This document shows positions 51,019 to 60,028 of a stretch of 64,000 nt of DNA, piece after piece. The position numbers and the translations under genes are program-made. The DNA is from Burkholderia cepacia (GTDB lineage: Bacteria; Pseudomonadota; Gammaproteobacteria; Burkholderiales; Burkholderiaceae), in NCBI RefSeq assembly GCF_001718835.1, contig NZ_CP013443.1, forward strand, positions 2,170,001 through 2,234,000, written 5' to 3'. The notes under the pieces were generated by a model. The model was given only the letters and a program-made list of their open reading frames with translations. It was not told where the DNA came from and searched no databases. How positions within the stretch are numbered: position 1 is the stretch's first letter; every line of letters begins with the position of its first letter.

Positions 51019-52503
51019 TCAGGCCTTCGGGTTCACGAGCAGCCGGTAGAACACGAAGCCGAGCCCCGCGCCGATGAACCACGAGAAGTTCGCGACGCCC
51101 TGCCAGCCCGGCACCATCACGCACACGATCGCGATCACCGCGGCCGGCAACAGCGCGGCGAGCGCGCGGCGGTTCACGCCGCCCGTGTACCAGTACGTCC
51201 CGCTCTCCGACATCGTGTACAGGTCGTCGCGCACGAGCCGGCCGCGCTTGACGAGGTAGAAGTCGGCGATCAGCACGCCGTACAGCGGGCCGATGAACGC
51301 GCCGAGCACGTCGAGCGTGTAGTGGATCACGGCCGGGTTGTTGAACAGGTTCCACGGCGTGATGAAGATCGACGCGACGGCCGCGAGCATCCCGCCCGCG
51401 CGCCAGCTGATCAGGCGCGGCGCGACGTTCGAGAAGTCGAACGCGGGCGACACGAAGTTCGCGACGATGTTGATGCCGATCGTCGCGATCGTGAACGTCA
51501 GCGCGCCGAGGATCACCGCGGTCGGATGGTCGATGCGGCCGACCGTCTCGACCGGGTCGGTGATGAGTTCGCCGAACACGGGCAAGGTCGCGGCCGTCGT
51601 GATCACCGTGACGAGCGAGAACGCGAGGAAGTTGACCGGCAGCCCCCAGAAATTGCCGCGCTTCACTTCGCCGAACGAGCGGCAGTAGCGCGAGAAATCG
51701 CCGAAGTTCAGCATCGGCCCGGAGAAGTACGACACGACCAGCGACACGGCCGTGATCATCACCGGAATCACTTCCGCGCCGTGATACTTGACGCCGCCGA
51801 GGTTGATGCCGATGTTGCGCCAGCCCGCGCGCCACACCATGTAGCCGGCGAGGACGAACATCACGACGTAGACGGCCGGCCCCGCGAAGTCGATGAACTT
51901 CTTGATCGTCTCCATCCCGTTCCAGAACACGAACGCCTGGAGCACCCACAGCAGCATGAAGCCGGCCCAGCCGACCGCCGACAGCCCGAGGAAGCCGTAG
52001 CGATGCACGTCCGCGTAAGGCAGCCATTGCGGGAAGAATTTCAGCACGACGATCACGAGCGCGCTCGACGCGAGATAGGTCTGGATGCCGTACCACGCGA
52101 TCGCGATCAGCCCGCGGATCACGGCCGGCACGTTCGCGCCGAGCACGCCGAACGTCGCGCGGCACGCAACCGGATACGGCACGCCGATCTGCTGGCTCGG
52201 CCGTGCGATCAGGTTGCACAGCACGTTCACGAGGCCGATCCCGACGATCAGCGCGATCAGCACCTGCCAGCTCGTCAGCCCGAGCGCGAACAGGCTGCCC
52301 GCGAACACGTAGCCGCCCACACTGTGCACATCCGACATCCAGAACGCGAAGATATTGTATGAACCCCATGTCTGATTTTTCAGGGGTGCCAAATCTTCGT
52401 TGTACAGACGTTCGCTGAAACCGCCCGGCAATGGCGGGCCGCTCCCCTCGCCGCCTTCATCCGCCGGATAGGCGCTGTCGTGCGCCACACTGAACTGAGC
52501 CAT
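51019..52503 (-). CDS. NCS1-family allantoin/hydantoin permease
   Basis: The ATG at 52503 (MAQFSVAHDSAYPADEGGEG) gives 494 residues with about 12 membrane helices. The NCS1 motif RLYNEDLAPLKNQTWGSYNI precedes the first helix, and GVPYPVACRATFGVLGANVP and YFSGPMLNFGDFSRYCRSFG are conserved family parts. It imports allantoin, hydantoins or related ureides. It is cotranscribed with the racemase gene. Confidence 0.92.
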   Translation of the reverse strand: MAQFSVAHDSAYPADEGGEGSGPPLPGGFSERLYNEDLAPLKNQTWGSYNIFAFWMSDVHSVGGYVFAGSLFALGLTSWQVLIALIVGIGLVNVLCNLIARPSQQIGVPYPVACRATFGVLGANVPAVIRGLIAIAWYGIQTYLASSALVIVVLKFFPQWLPYADVHRYGFLGLSAVGWAGFMLLWVLQAFVFWNGMETIKKFIDFAGPAVYVVMFVLAGYMVWRAGWRNIGINLGGVKYHGAEVIPVMITAVSLVVSYFSGPMLNFGDFSRYCRSFGEVKRGNFWGLPVNFLAFSLVTVITTAATLPVFGELITDPVETVGRIDHPTAVILGALTFTIATIGINIVANFVSPAFDFSNVAPRLISWRAGGMLAAVASIFITPWNLFNNPAVIHYTLDVLGAFIGPLYGVLIADFYLVKRGRLVRDDLYTMSESGTYWYTGGVNRRALAALLPAAVIAIVCVMVPGWQGVANFSWFIGAGLGFVFYRLLVNPKA

Positions 52504-52654
52504 GACTTCTCCTTGACCGCGGCCGCACGGCCGCTTCATCGTCGTCGAAATCGCCCCGGGCCGTCGTCCCGGGGTCGGACCTGCGGCCGCGGCGCGTGCC
52601 GCGTGCCGGCATTGCTTCAGTTCAGTGGGTGCGCAAGCAGGGTTCCGTCGCCGC

Positions 52655-53362
52655 TTACGCGGCGCCGCCGAACACTTCGCGCAAATCGACCTGCCCTTGC
52701 GCGGGCCGGTCCAGCATCTTCAGTTCGACATGCTGCAGGTGATGCGCCATCAGTTCCGCCGCGCGCTTCGCGTCCCCCGCCTCCAGTGCGGCGAGGATCT
52801 CGTCGTGGTCGTCGCACGAGCACGGGCTGCGCCCGTGCGATTCGTACAGCGCCGACATCAGCGTCGAGCGTGCGACGAGCCCTTCGAGGCACTCGCTGAG
52901 CGTCGCATTGCCCATCAGCGTCGCGAGCGCCGTATGGAACTCGCCCGACAGCCGGATCCACGCCGCGAAGTCGTGCCGCTCGAACGCCTTGCGTTCCTTG
53001 TCGATCAGCGCGGCGACGCCCTTCAGCCGCTTCGCGCCGGGCCCGGTCGCGAGCCGCTCGACCACGGCGAGCTCGATGATCCGGCGCATCTCGAACACCT
53101 CGTGCACGTCCTGCAGCGTCGGGCTCGCGACGAACGCGCCGCGGTTCGGCTCGAGCTCGACGAGCTTGTCGGTCGCGAGCTGTGCGAGCGCCTGGCGGAT
53201 CGCCCCGCGCTTCACGCCGAACACGTCGCAGAGCTGCGCCTCCGTCAGCTTCGCGCCGGGCGCGAGCCGATGCTCGAGGATCGCCGTGCGGATCCGCTCG
53301 GCGATCGCTTCGGGTCCGGGCGCGCCGGACGGGACGGATTCGGGCTCGTTCATGATCGGCAT
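52655..53362 (-). CDS. GntR-family regulator with FCD domain
   Basis: The 235-residue protein has the winged-helix LAPGAKLTEAQLCDVFGVKR followed by GAIRQALAQLATDKLVELEP, then an all-helical FCD effector domain with metal-binding residues (FHTALATLMGN, LMAHHLQHVELKML). It is the first gene upstream of the permease on the same strand and probably controls the ureide genes. Two dyads of FCD-regulator type lie upstream. Confidence 0.9.
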   Translation of the reverse strand: MPIMNEPESVPSGAPGPEAIAERIRTAILEHRLAPGAKLTEAQLCDVFGVKRGAIRQALAQLATDKLVELEPNRGAFVASPTLQDVHEVFEMRRIIELAVVERLATGPGAKRLKGVAALIDKERKAFERHDFAAWIRLSGEFHTALATLMGNATLSECLEGLVARSTLMSALYESHGRSPCSCDDHDEILAALEAGDAKRAAELMAHHLQHVELKMLDRPAQGQVDLREVFGGAA

Positions 53363-53397
53363 CGTGTGATGATCCTCATCCTAGGGCGGACATAAAG

Positions 53398-53409
53398 ATT
53401 GTCAACAAT
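53398..53409. promoter_or_regulatory. Candidate FCD-GntR operator 1
   Basis: ATTGT-CA-ACAAT is a perfect dyad matching the T-N-G-T-N-N-A-C-N-A pattern known for FCD regulators. It lies 36 bp upstream of the GntR start. Confidence 0.45.
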
Positions 53410-53538
53410 TCTTTTCATCGATTTTGCACAATTGGCGCGCATCGCGGCGAACCGGCATGGTGCAACGCGCGTCAAATCCATGCACGACAAGCCTGAATCG
53501 CCCATCAGAAGCGATCCTCGTCCGTATTGGCGCCGGAT

Positions 53539-53554
53539 ATTTTGTTGACAAAAT
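53539..53554. promoter_or_regulatory. Candidate FCD-GntR operator 2
   Basis: ATTTTGT-TG-ACAAAAT is a 16-base perfect dyad with the same TTGT-NN-ACAA core as the site at 53398. The rest of this 300-bp gap shows no gene. Confidence 0.45.
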
Positions 53555-53628
53555 TGGTGCACGACAGAAGCGGCACCATGTTGCGCGAGGCTCGAACGCT
53601 TGACCGTTAGTTGCGCGATCGCATAAAG

Positions 53629-53649
53629 AAAAAGGCGGAAAATCCGCCC
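53629..53649 (-). terminator. Rho-independent terminator of ldcA
   Basis: On the minus strand GGCGGA-TTT-TCCGCC is followed by TTTTTC, 22 bases after the ldcA stop. Confidence 0.82.
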
Positions 53650-53671
53650 TTTCGATCGTGCGTCCCGGCAA

Positions 53672-54610
53672 TCAGCCGAGGTGCGGATAGTCCGACAGCG
53701 TAAGCCGGAAACCGTGCGCATTCGCAACCAGTTGCGCGTGCGCGCCGAACGGCAGCGTCAGCAGGTCGGGCACGTGGCCGAACTGGAGCCCCGTGACGAC
53801 CGGAATCCCGACCACCGCGCGCACCTGCTCGATCATCGCCTGCATGTCGTAGCCGTTGTCGTACTCGAATGGCCGCGCACCGGTGAACTGGCCGAGCACC
53901 AGCGCCTGCTGGCGCGCGAGCAGGCCCGACAGGTGCAGCTGATAGATCATCCGCTCGATCCGGAACGGCTGCTCGTTGACGTCCTCGATGAACAGGATGC
54001 CGCCTTCGATGTCGGGCATGTACGGCGTGCCGACGAGCGACGTCAGGATCGCGAGGTTGCCGCCCCACAGCGTGCCGGTCACGTTCACGCTCTGCACCTG
54101 CGGCGCTTCGGCGATGATCGTCGTGCTCGGCTGCGTCAGCGTCTGCCAGAAGTGCTGCATCGTGAAGTCGCTCGGCGTCTCCGCGCCGAAATCGGCGGAC
54201 AGCATCGGGCCGCCGAACGTCTTGATGCGTGCCTTCGCATACAGCGCGAGCTGGAGTGCCGTGAAATCGCTGTGGCCGACGAGCGCGACCGGCTGGTCGC
54301 GCAGCCGGCGTTCGAGCCCGCGATAGTCGAGCCCGTGCAGGATGCGCGCGGCGCCGTAGCCGCCGCGCACCGCCAGCGCGATGTCCGGCAGCGGCCGCTC
54401 GGGATCGGCAAGACGGTTCAGGTCGCCGGCCCGCTCGCCGTCGGTGCCGCCGAACCGCTGGAAGCGCCGCTGCGTCGCCTCGATGTTCTCGATGCGGTGC
54501 TGTGCGGTGCTGAGGCGCTCGAGCGCGCGATTGATCGCGTCGGGGTCGTGCGGATAGCCGGACGGCGCAAGCAGGCGAATCGAATAGGATGCAGTGGACG
54601 AAGCGGACAT
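53672..54610 (-). CDS. ldcA: LD-carboxypeptidase (murein tetrapeptide carboxypeptidase)
   Basis: The 312-residue protein belongs to peptidase family S66: nucleophile Ser in VGHSDFTALQLALY, Glu in LFIEDVNEQPFRIER and His in LQFGHVPDLLTLPFG. It removes the terminal D-Ala from recycled murein tetrapeptides in the cytoplasm. Length and motif order are normal. Confidence 0.92.
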   Translation of the reverse strand: MSASSTASYSIRLLAPSGYPHDPDAINRALERLSTAQHRIENIEATQRRFQRFGGTDGERAGDLNRLADPERPLPDIALAVRGGYGAARILHGLDYRGLERRLRDQPVALVGHSDFTALQLALYAKARIKTFGGPMLSADFGAETPSDFTMQHFWQTLTQPSTTIIAEAPQVQSVNVTGTLWGGNLAILTSLVGTPYMPDIEGGILFIEDVNEQPFRIERMIYQLHLSGLLARQQALVLGQFTGARPFEYDNGYDMQAMIEQVRAVVGIPVVTGLQFGHVPDLLTLPFGAHAQLVANAHGFRLTLSDYPHLG

Positions 54611-54664
54611 GGGCAGGACGTGTCGGTGATCAAACCAGCTTAGAGGGCCCGAACCGCGCCGGGT

Positions 54665-55240
54665 TCACGACGTGCCGGACGCCAGGTCGCGAGCGATGCG
54701 CGCCTCGCGCAGCGCGCGGCGGCGCTCGGCGAAGAACGACTTCAGCGCGGCGCCGCACTCGTCGGCGAGCACACCGCCGGTCACTTCGGTATGGTGGTTC
54801 AGCTGCGGATTCGCGAACGCGTCGATCACGCTGCCGCAGGCGCCCGTCTTCGGATCGGCGGCGCCGTAGACGACCCGCGCGATGCGCGCATGCATGATCG
54901 CGCCCGCGCACATCAGGCACGGTTCGAGCGTCACGTACAGCTCGCAGCCGGGCATCCGGTAATTCTGCAGATGCTGCGCGGCCATGCGCAGCGCGGCCAT
55001 TTCGGCATGAGCCGACGGGTCGTGGCCGCCGATCGGGTGGTTGAAGCCACGCGCGATCACTTCGTCGCCGCGCACGAGCACCGCGCCGACCGGCACTTCG
55101 CCGGCCGCGCGCGCCTCTTCGGCGGCGGCCTGCGCGAGACGCATGAAATGCAGATCGCGCGCCGACACCGGCGCGGCGGCGGGCTCGGGAGAATCGGTCG
55201 CGGGTTCGGCAGGCACGCCCGGCAGCACGTCAGGCGTCAC
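54665..55240 (-). CDS. tadA: tRNA adenosine(34) deaminase
   Basis: The GTG at 55240 overlaps the DUF1992 stop and gives 191 residues; the conserved part starts at about residue 32 (FMRLAQAAAEEARAAGEVPV). The zinc site is seen in DPSAHAEMAALR and TLEPCLMCAGAIMHARI. TadA converts A34 of tRNA-Arg to inosine. The N-terminal 30 residues are variable and Pro/Ala-rich. Confidence 0.92.
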   Translation of the reverse strand: MTPDVLPGVPAEPATDSPEPAAAPVSARDLHFMRLAQAAAEEARAAGEVPVGAVLVRGDEVIARGFNHPIGGHDPSAHAEMAALRMAAQHLQNYRMPGCELYVTLEPCLMCAGAIMHARIARVVYGAADPKTGACGSVIDAFANPQLNHHTEVTGGVLADECGAALKSFFAERRRALREARIARDLASGTS

Positions 55241-55641
55241 ATCGGCCCCGCTTGCGCAGGCCCGTCGTCGTCGAGCCCGCGCTCGCACAGGCGCTCCGCG
55301 ATGCGTCGGCAGTAGTCGCGCGGCATCACCATCGGGCCGCCGCGCAGCGATTCGAGCGCCATGTCCAGCGCGAGGATCTTCGCCTGCAGCCGGCACCGCG
55401 CGGCACGGTCGCTGACCGCCTGCACTTCGTCGTGCAGGTTGCGCAGCGCGCGCAATTGCTCGACGGCCGGCGGCACGAAGCCCGCATTCTTCAGGATACG
55501 GTTGGCCACCCGCACCTCCTCGGGCACGAGCAGGTCGTCATCCAGCGCCTGCGGCGCGCCGGTACCCGGCAAATCGTCGAACTCGCCCCGCGCGGCGGCG
55601 GCGGCAATACGTTGTTCGACCAGGGCGTCAAGCAATCTCAT
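55237..55641 (-). CDS. DUF1992 (DnaJ subfamily C28 domain) protein
   Basis: The 134-residue protein MRLLDALVEQRIAAAAARGE, FDDLPGTGAPQALDDD and NRILKNAGFVPPAVEQLRAL matches the DUF1992 domain. The function is unknown. It overlaps tadA by four bases and should be translated coupled to it. Confidence 0.88.
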   Translation of the reverse strand: MRLLDALVEQRIAAAAARGEFDDLPGTGAPQALDDDLLVPEEVRVANRILKNAGFVPPAVEQLRALRNLHDEVQAVSDRAARCRLQAKILALDMALESLRGGPMVMPRDYCRRIAERLCERGLDDDGPAQAGPM

Positions 55642-55892
55642 CAGTCAATCGGAACAATGCGGCAGGCCGAATTCTAGCAGGGTGACGCGGGTATGACAGG
55701 CCCTTCGAGAGAATGCTCGATATTGCATCGGCGACGGGATTGTGCTGGGACGGCGCGTGCGCCGTTCTTCCCCCTTTTTATGACGATGCGCGGCGTGCGG
55801 CATCGCATAATCGCACCGCATCGCCGCGCGTTGTCCAGTCAGCGCAGCCGATAGACGCGACCGCCTGCGCCGCCCGACGGTCGCACCGTTGG

Positions 55893-56156
55893 CTATTGCC
55901 CGCCCTCGTAAAGCTGGTTCAGGCGTTCCAGTTCACCCGACTTCTGCGCGCGCAGCAGTTCCTGCTTGACCTGCGCCCGGCTCAGGCCGGCCGGGCTGCC
56001 CGCCTGCGTACCGGCGGCGGGCATGCTGCCCACTGCCGTCGCGCTGATCGCGGCGTCGGACGGCGACGCCGGTGCGCTTCCCTCCTGCGCCCGGGCGAGC
56101 CCCACCGCGCCCAGCACGCAGACTGCGGCCAACGCCGCCTTGAATACCGTCTTCAT
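55893..56156 (-). CDS. DUF4148 exported protein
   Basis: The 87-residue product has a signal peptide (MKTVFKAALAAVCVLGAVGL, cleaved after ARA) and the short DUF4148 tail SRAQVKQELLRAQKSGELER, a set-up seen in many small Burkholderia periplasmic proteins. Function unknown. Confidence 0.82.
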   Translation of the reverse strand: MKTVFKAALAAVCVLGAVGLARAQEGSAPASPSDAAISATAVGSMPAAGTQAGSPAGLSRAQVKQELLRAQKSGELERLNQLYEGGQ

Positions 56157-56661
56157 CGTGGCACCTCACATGAAGCAGCAATGCGATCTGTTCGACGCGG
56201 GCAGCGCTGGTGTCCGCTGTCCGCGCGCTTCGACGTCCACCCCGTTGCGATGCGACCGGCTCGCGCGTCCGTGGCTTCGTCGAATTTTTCCGGCATTCCC
56301 CCTATGAATTCCCCCGGGCCAGCGCATCGGCGTGCGCAATACCGCGTCGCGGCCGCATCGCGCGTTTCGTGTCGTCCTGTTCGCGCCTCTCGCCGCATCG
56401 CGAATCGAATCTTCCCGTCGCGCCCGCATTGCTTCGGACTCCTCTTTCGCGTCGTGCGCGACAGCGAGCGAGCATCGGTCGTGCGGCAGGAATGGGGCAA
56501 TGATAGGAACCGCGCGTACGCTTGACGCCCCCTTGAAAGGGGGCAATTGCGCGGTTTGTCATCTTGTCGGCCTAAGCTCGACACATCGTGCAACAGGCTC
56601 GCACCGCCCGCATCGCGACACCGCCGCGAGCAGGTCCGTCATGCACTCGGGGAACGTCTTC
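56157..56661. promoter_or_regulatory. Divergent region with 18-bp dyad upstream of LuxR gene
   Basis: No gene is seen. GCCCCC-TTGAAA-GGGGGC at 56527-56544 is a perfect dyad, 117 bp before the LuxR-family start, and is the likely binding site or promoter element. Confidence 0.45.
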
Positions 56662-57744
56662 ATGTCTGACAAGCACGCCGCGCTTGCAGGTCACATTCGA
56701 CGACTGTGTTCGCTGGGCGTCGAGCCGCGCCTCGTCATTCCTCATGTGATTGAAGCGGCACGGCAGATCGTCGGCGCCGACTGGGGGATGTTCTTCTATG
56801 CCGACGAATGCCATGTGCTGACCGACGTGTACAGCGAAAACGACGCGGTCTACGCGGTGCTGCCCGCCTACTTCGCGAACGTGCACAACACCCCGCAACA
56901 GGAAGTGCTCGGCGTCACGTTCTCGGACGCGATGCGTCGCGGGCGCGGCTTCGACAACAGCGCGCGCCACGACGGCGCGCTGCTGTCGAGCGCCATGTAC
57001 GCGGACCTGTGGCAGCCGGTGTCGATGCGGCACTGCCTCGAGCTGACCGCGACCGACGGCACGCGCGGCTGGGGCAGCCTGCAGTTGTCCCGCTCGCCGG
57101 GCAGCCCGCCGTTCTCCGACCGGAATCACCGCGACCTCGAACCGTTCGCACGGCATCTCGCGCATGCGTTGTCGCGCCCCGTGCAGGCGCCGCTGCATGA
57201 AGCGGAAGGCAGCCTGTCCGCGATCGTGGTCGTCGACGACGCCGGCCGGATCCTGCTGCACAACGCGGACAGCATCCGGATGCTGGCGCTTGCGACCGGC
57301 GAGCCGCTCGCGTTCTATCGCGACGACCGCGTGCCGGACTGGCTCGCGCCGCTGCTGACGAACGTCAGCCGGATCTGGCGAGGCCACCCCGCGCCGCCCG
57401 CCGCGCTGGAGCGCCGCACTACCGCGGGCCGCTTCCGCTTCAAGGCGTATCGCTTCGCCGACGCCGGCGCGATGCGACGCGAATTCGCGATCGTGATCCA
57501 CATCGAGCACTTCCCGCCACTCGAACTGGAGATCGAGCGGCTCGGCTTCCGGTTCGGCCTCACCGAACGCCAGCGCGAACTCTGCACGCAACTCGTGCTC
57601 GGCCGCTCGCACAGCGAGATCGCGCGCTGCCTCGCGTTGCGCGACAGCACGGTCGTCGATCACGTCCGCAAGATCTATCGCAAGCTCGACGTCCACAACC
57701 ACGACGAGCTGCGCAGCGTGTTTCGTCTCGGCGCGCCGGGGTAG
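56662..57744 (+). CDS. LuxR-family transcriptional regulator, GAF-like sensor
   Basis: The ATG at 56662 (MSDKHAALAGHIRRLCSLGV) follows GGGGA and gives 360 residues; an ATG at 56641 is the alternative. Residues 20-180 look like a GAF-type sensor (ADWGMFFYADECHVLTDVYS), a PAS-like stretch follows (IVVVDDAGRILLHNADSIRM), and the C-terminus is a LuxR HTH (FGLTERQRELCTQLVLGRSH, SEIARCLALRDSTVVDHVRK). No autoinducer-binding domain is evident. Targets unknown. Confidence 0.85.
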   Translation: MSDKHAALAGHIRRLCSLGVEPRLVIPHVIEAARQIVGADWGMFFYADECHVLTDVYSENDAVYAVLPAYFANVHNTPQQEVLGVTFSDAMRRGRGFDNSARHDGALLSSAMYADLWQPVSMRHCLELTATDGTRGWGSLQLSRSPGSPPFSDRNHRDLEPFARHLAHALSRPVQAPLHEAEGSLSAIVVVDDAGRILLHNADSIRMLALATGEPLAFYRDDRVPDWLAPLLTNVSRIWRGHPAPPAALERRTTAGRFRFKAYRFADAGAMRREFAIVIHIEHFPPLELEIERLGFRFGLTERQRELCTQLVLGRSHSEIARCLALRDSTVVDHVRKIYRKLDVHNHDELRSVFRLGAPG

Positions 57745-57819
57745 CCGCCGCCGACATCGGGCGATCCTTCGGAAACGGCGGAGCTATCGAAACCCGCGCA
57801 CGCCGGTCCGGAAGAATCT

Positions 57820-58767
57820 TCAGTCGTTCAGGCGCGAATCTCGGCGGACCGCCTGCGGCGGCACGCCGAACCCGCGCACGAACGCCTCGCGCATGTGGCG
57901 CCGGTCGCGAAAGCCGTTTTCCTTCGCAATCACGTCGAGCGAATGGCGGCTCTGCTCGATCATCAGCCGCGCGGACTCCAGCCGCAGCCGCTCGATCGCC
58001 TTCGCGGGCGACTGCCCCGTTTCGAGCGTGAACACGCGGCTGAACTGGCGCGGGCTCAGGTGAACCGTCTCTGCGAGTTCCTCCACCGTCAGCGAGCGGC
58101 CCAGATTCCGGCGCGCATAGTTCAGCGCATTCTGGATGCGGTCCGATTTCGGCGCGAGTTCCAGCATTTCCGAATGCTGCGACTGGCCGCCGGCCCGCCG
58201 CTGATGCATCACGAGCTTGTGCGCGACCGACCGGGCGGCATCCGCGCCCAGGTCCTTTTCCACCATCGCGAGCGCGAGGTCGAGGCCGGCCGTCATCCCG
58301 GCCGACGTCCAGACCGGGCCGTCGACGATGTAGATCCGGTCGTCCTCGACGCGGACGTCGGGAAAGCGCTTCTGCAGGTCGCGGCCGAACGCCCAGTGCG
58401 TCGTCGCGCGGCGCTGCGCGAGCAGCCCGGCCTCGGCGAGCACGAACGCGCCCGTGCAGATGCCGGCGATCCGCCGCGCGCGATGGCCCGCGCGGCGCAG
58501 GTACGCCAGCAGCTTCTCCGGGGCCGGCGATTCGAGCGGATCATTGACCCCGGCGACGATCCACGTGTCCACGTCGATCTTCCCGCGCAACGACCGCGTG
58601 CCCACCGCCACGCCGAGCGACGAGCGCACGTCGCCACCGTCTGCGGAGAAGTTCTCGAGCGCGTAGAACGCCTCGCCCGCCACCATGTTCGCGTACTCGA
58701 ACACCGACTGCGCGGCGAGCGCCATGATCTGGAAGCCGTCGCTGATCAGAAAGCCGATGCGGTGCAT
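57820..58767 (-). CDS. GlxA-like AraC-family regulator with DJ-1/PfpI domain
   Basis: The 315-residue protein has a DJ-1/PfpI-type domain (MHRIGFLISDGFQIMALAAQ, IAGICTGAFVLAEAGLLAQR with the elbow Cys) and a C-terminal AraC HTH (LTVEELAETVHLSPRQFSRV, SLDVIAKENGFRDRRHMREA). The gene is divergent from the short-chain dehydrogenase gene, 134 bp away, and probably controls it. Confidence 0.9.
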   Translation of the reverse strand: MHRIGFLISDGFQIMALAAQSVFEYANMVAGEAFYALENFSADGGDVRSSLGVAVGTRSLRGKIDVDTWIVAGVNDPLESPAPEKLLAYLRRAGHRARRIAGICTGAFVLAEAGLLAQRRATTHWAFGRDLQKRFPDVRVEDDRIYIVDGPVWTSAGMTAGLDLALAMVEKDLGADAARSVAHKLVMHQRRAGGQSQHSEMLELAPKSDRIQNALNYARRNLGRSLTVEELAETVHLSPRQFSRVFTLETGQSPAKAIERLRLESARLMIEQSRHSLDVIAKENGFRDRRHMREAFVRGFGVPPQAVRRDSRLND

Positions 58768-58901
58768 GTGCGTTCTCCAGTGTCGGTCAAGGTCGCCACG
58801 CCATGTCCTGAATCATACCCATCTACGTCATTTCCGTCGAACCGGATCGAAGCCAGAATGGACTCACGCATTTCCCCTCCCCTACGAAACGGAGTGACAT
58901 C

Positions 58902-59702
58902 ATGGCTCAAGCACATCAAGGTACGGCTGTCGTGACCGGCGCCTCGTCGGGCATCGGCGCCGTCTACGCGGATCGCCTCGCGCGCCGCGGTTACGACCTG
59001 ATCCTGGTCGCCCGCAACCGCGACCGGCTGGCCGCCCTCGCCGAGCGCATCACGAACGACACGCAGCGCAGCGTCGAGATCGTCGACGCCGACCTCAACG
59101 ACCGCGCGGCCCTCGCCACCGTCGAGGCGAAGCTGAAGCAGGATGCGAGCATCACGCTGCTCGTGAACAATGCGGGCGTCGGCACGCACGCGCCGCTGCT
59201 CGACAGCGACGTCGACGCGATGACCCGGATGATCGACCTGAACGTGACGTCGCTCACGCGCCTCACCTACGCGGCCGTGCCCGGCTTCGTCGCCGGCGGC
59301 CGCGGTGCGGTGATCAATATTTCGTCGATCGTCGCGATCTCGCCGGAAACGCTGAACGGCGTGTACGGCGGCACCAAGGCGTTCGTGCTCGCATTCAGCC
59401 AGTCGCTGCATCACGAACTCGCCGACAAGGGCGTGCAGGTGCAGGCCGTGCTGCCCGGCGCGACCGCCACCGATTTCTGGCAGACGGGCGGCCTGCCGCT
59501 CGAGCATCTGCCGAAGGAAATCGTGATGTCGGCGTCCGACCTGGTCGACGCCGCGTTGACGGGCTTCGACCGCGGCGAACTCGTGACGATCCCGTCGCTG
59601 CATGCGGGCGACGAATGGGCCGCCTACGACGCCGCGCGCCGCACGATGGCCCCGCACCTGTCGGCCGATACGCCCGCGCCGCGCTACGCGACGGGGCGAT
59701 AA
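58902..59702 (+). CDS. Short-chain dehydrogenase/reductase
   Basis: The 266-residue protein has the cofactor motif VVTGASSGIGAVYADRLARR, NNAG in LLVNNAGVGTHAP, catalytic Ser in VINISSIVAIS and Tyr/Lys in VYGGTKAFV. The substrate is unknown. The C-terminus continues normally; a second, broken copy of the family follows. Confidence 0.9.
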   Translation: MAQAHQGTAVVTGASSGIGAVYADRLARRGYDLILVARNRDRLAALAERITNDTQRSVEIVDADLNDRAALATVEAKLKQDASITLLVNNAGVGTHAPLLDSDVDAMTRMIDLNVTSLTRLTYAAVPGFVAGGRGAVINISSIVAISPETLNGVYGGTKAFVLAFSQSLHHELADKGVQVQAVLPGATATDFWQTGGLPLEHLPKEIVMSASDLVDAALTGFDRGELVTIPSLHAGDEWAAYDAARRTMAPHLSADTPAPRYATGR

Positions 59703-59716
59703 GAGGAATTCTGATC

Positions 59717-59890
59717 ATGAAACTCGGCGGAAACACCATCCTCATCACTTGACCGGCACGTCGGGCATCGGCCGCGCGCTGGCGGAAGTCTTCAGCCGAC
59801 GCGGCAACAAGGTCATCGTTGCGGGCCGGCCGCTGCGCGATGACGCGGGGCCGAACGAGCACGCGTTCGTCGACCAGTTCAGCCAGTTCG
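59717..59890 (+). pseudogene. Remnant of a second short-chain dehydrogenase
   Basis: The start MKLGGNTILIT is a typical Rossmann start, broken by a stop after a lost base or bases. The next frame gives GTSGIGRALAEVFSRRGNKV and IVAGR, then jumps to a C-terminal PLRDDAGPNEHAFVDQFSQF. The middle (about 170 residues) is deleted. The end at about 59885 marks the change to AT-richer, foreign-looking DNA. Confidence 0.8.
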
Positions 59891-60028
59891 GAGCACTACA
59901 GATGTTGGCGAACCTGTCATTACAGCTAGGTACACATTTATAGGATATTTTCCTACCATGTTCTTGCAGTCCTTGGTCTCATCGATTAACACCATCACCC
60001 GTTACTTTTCGTATCCAAGGAGCATGCC

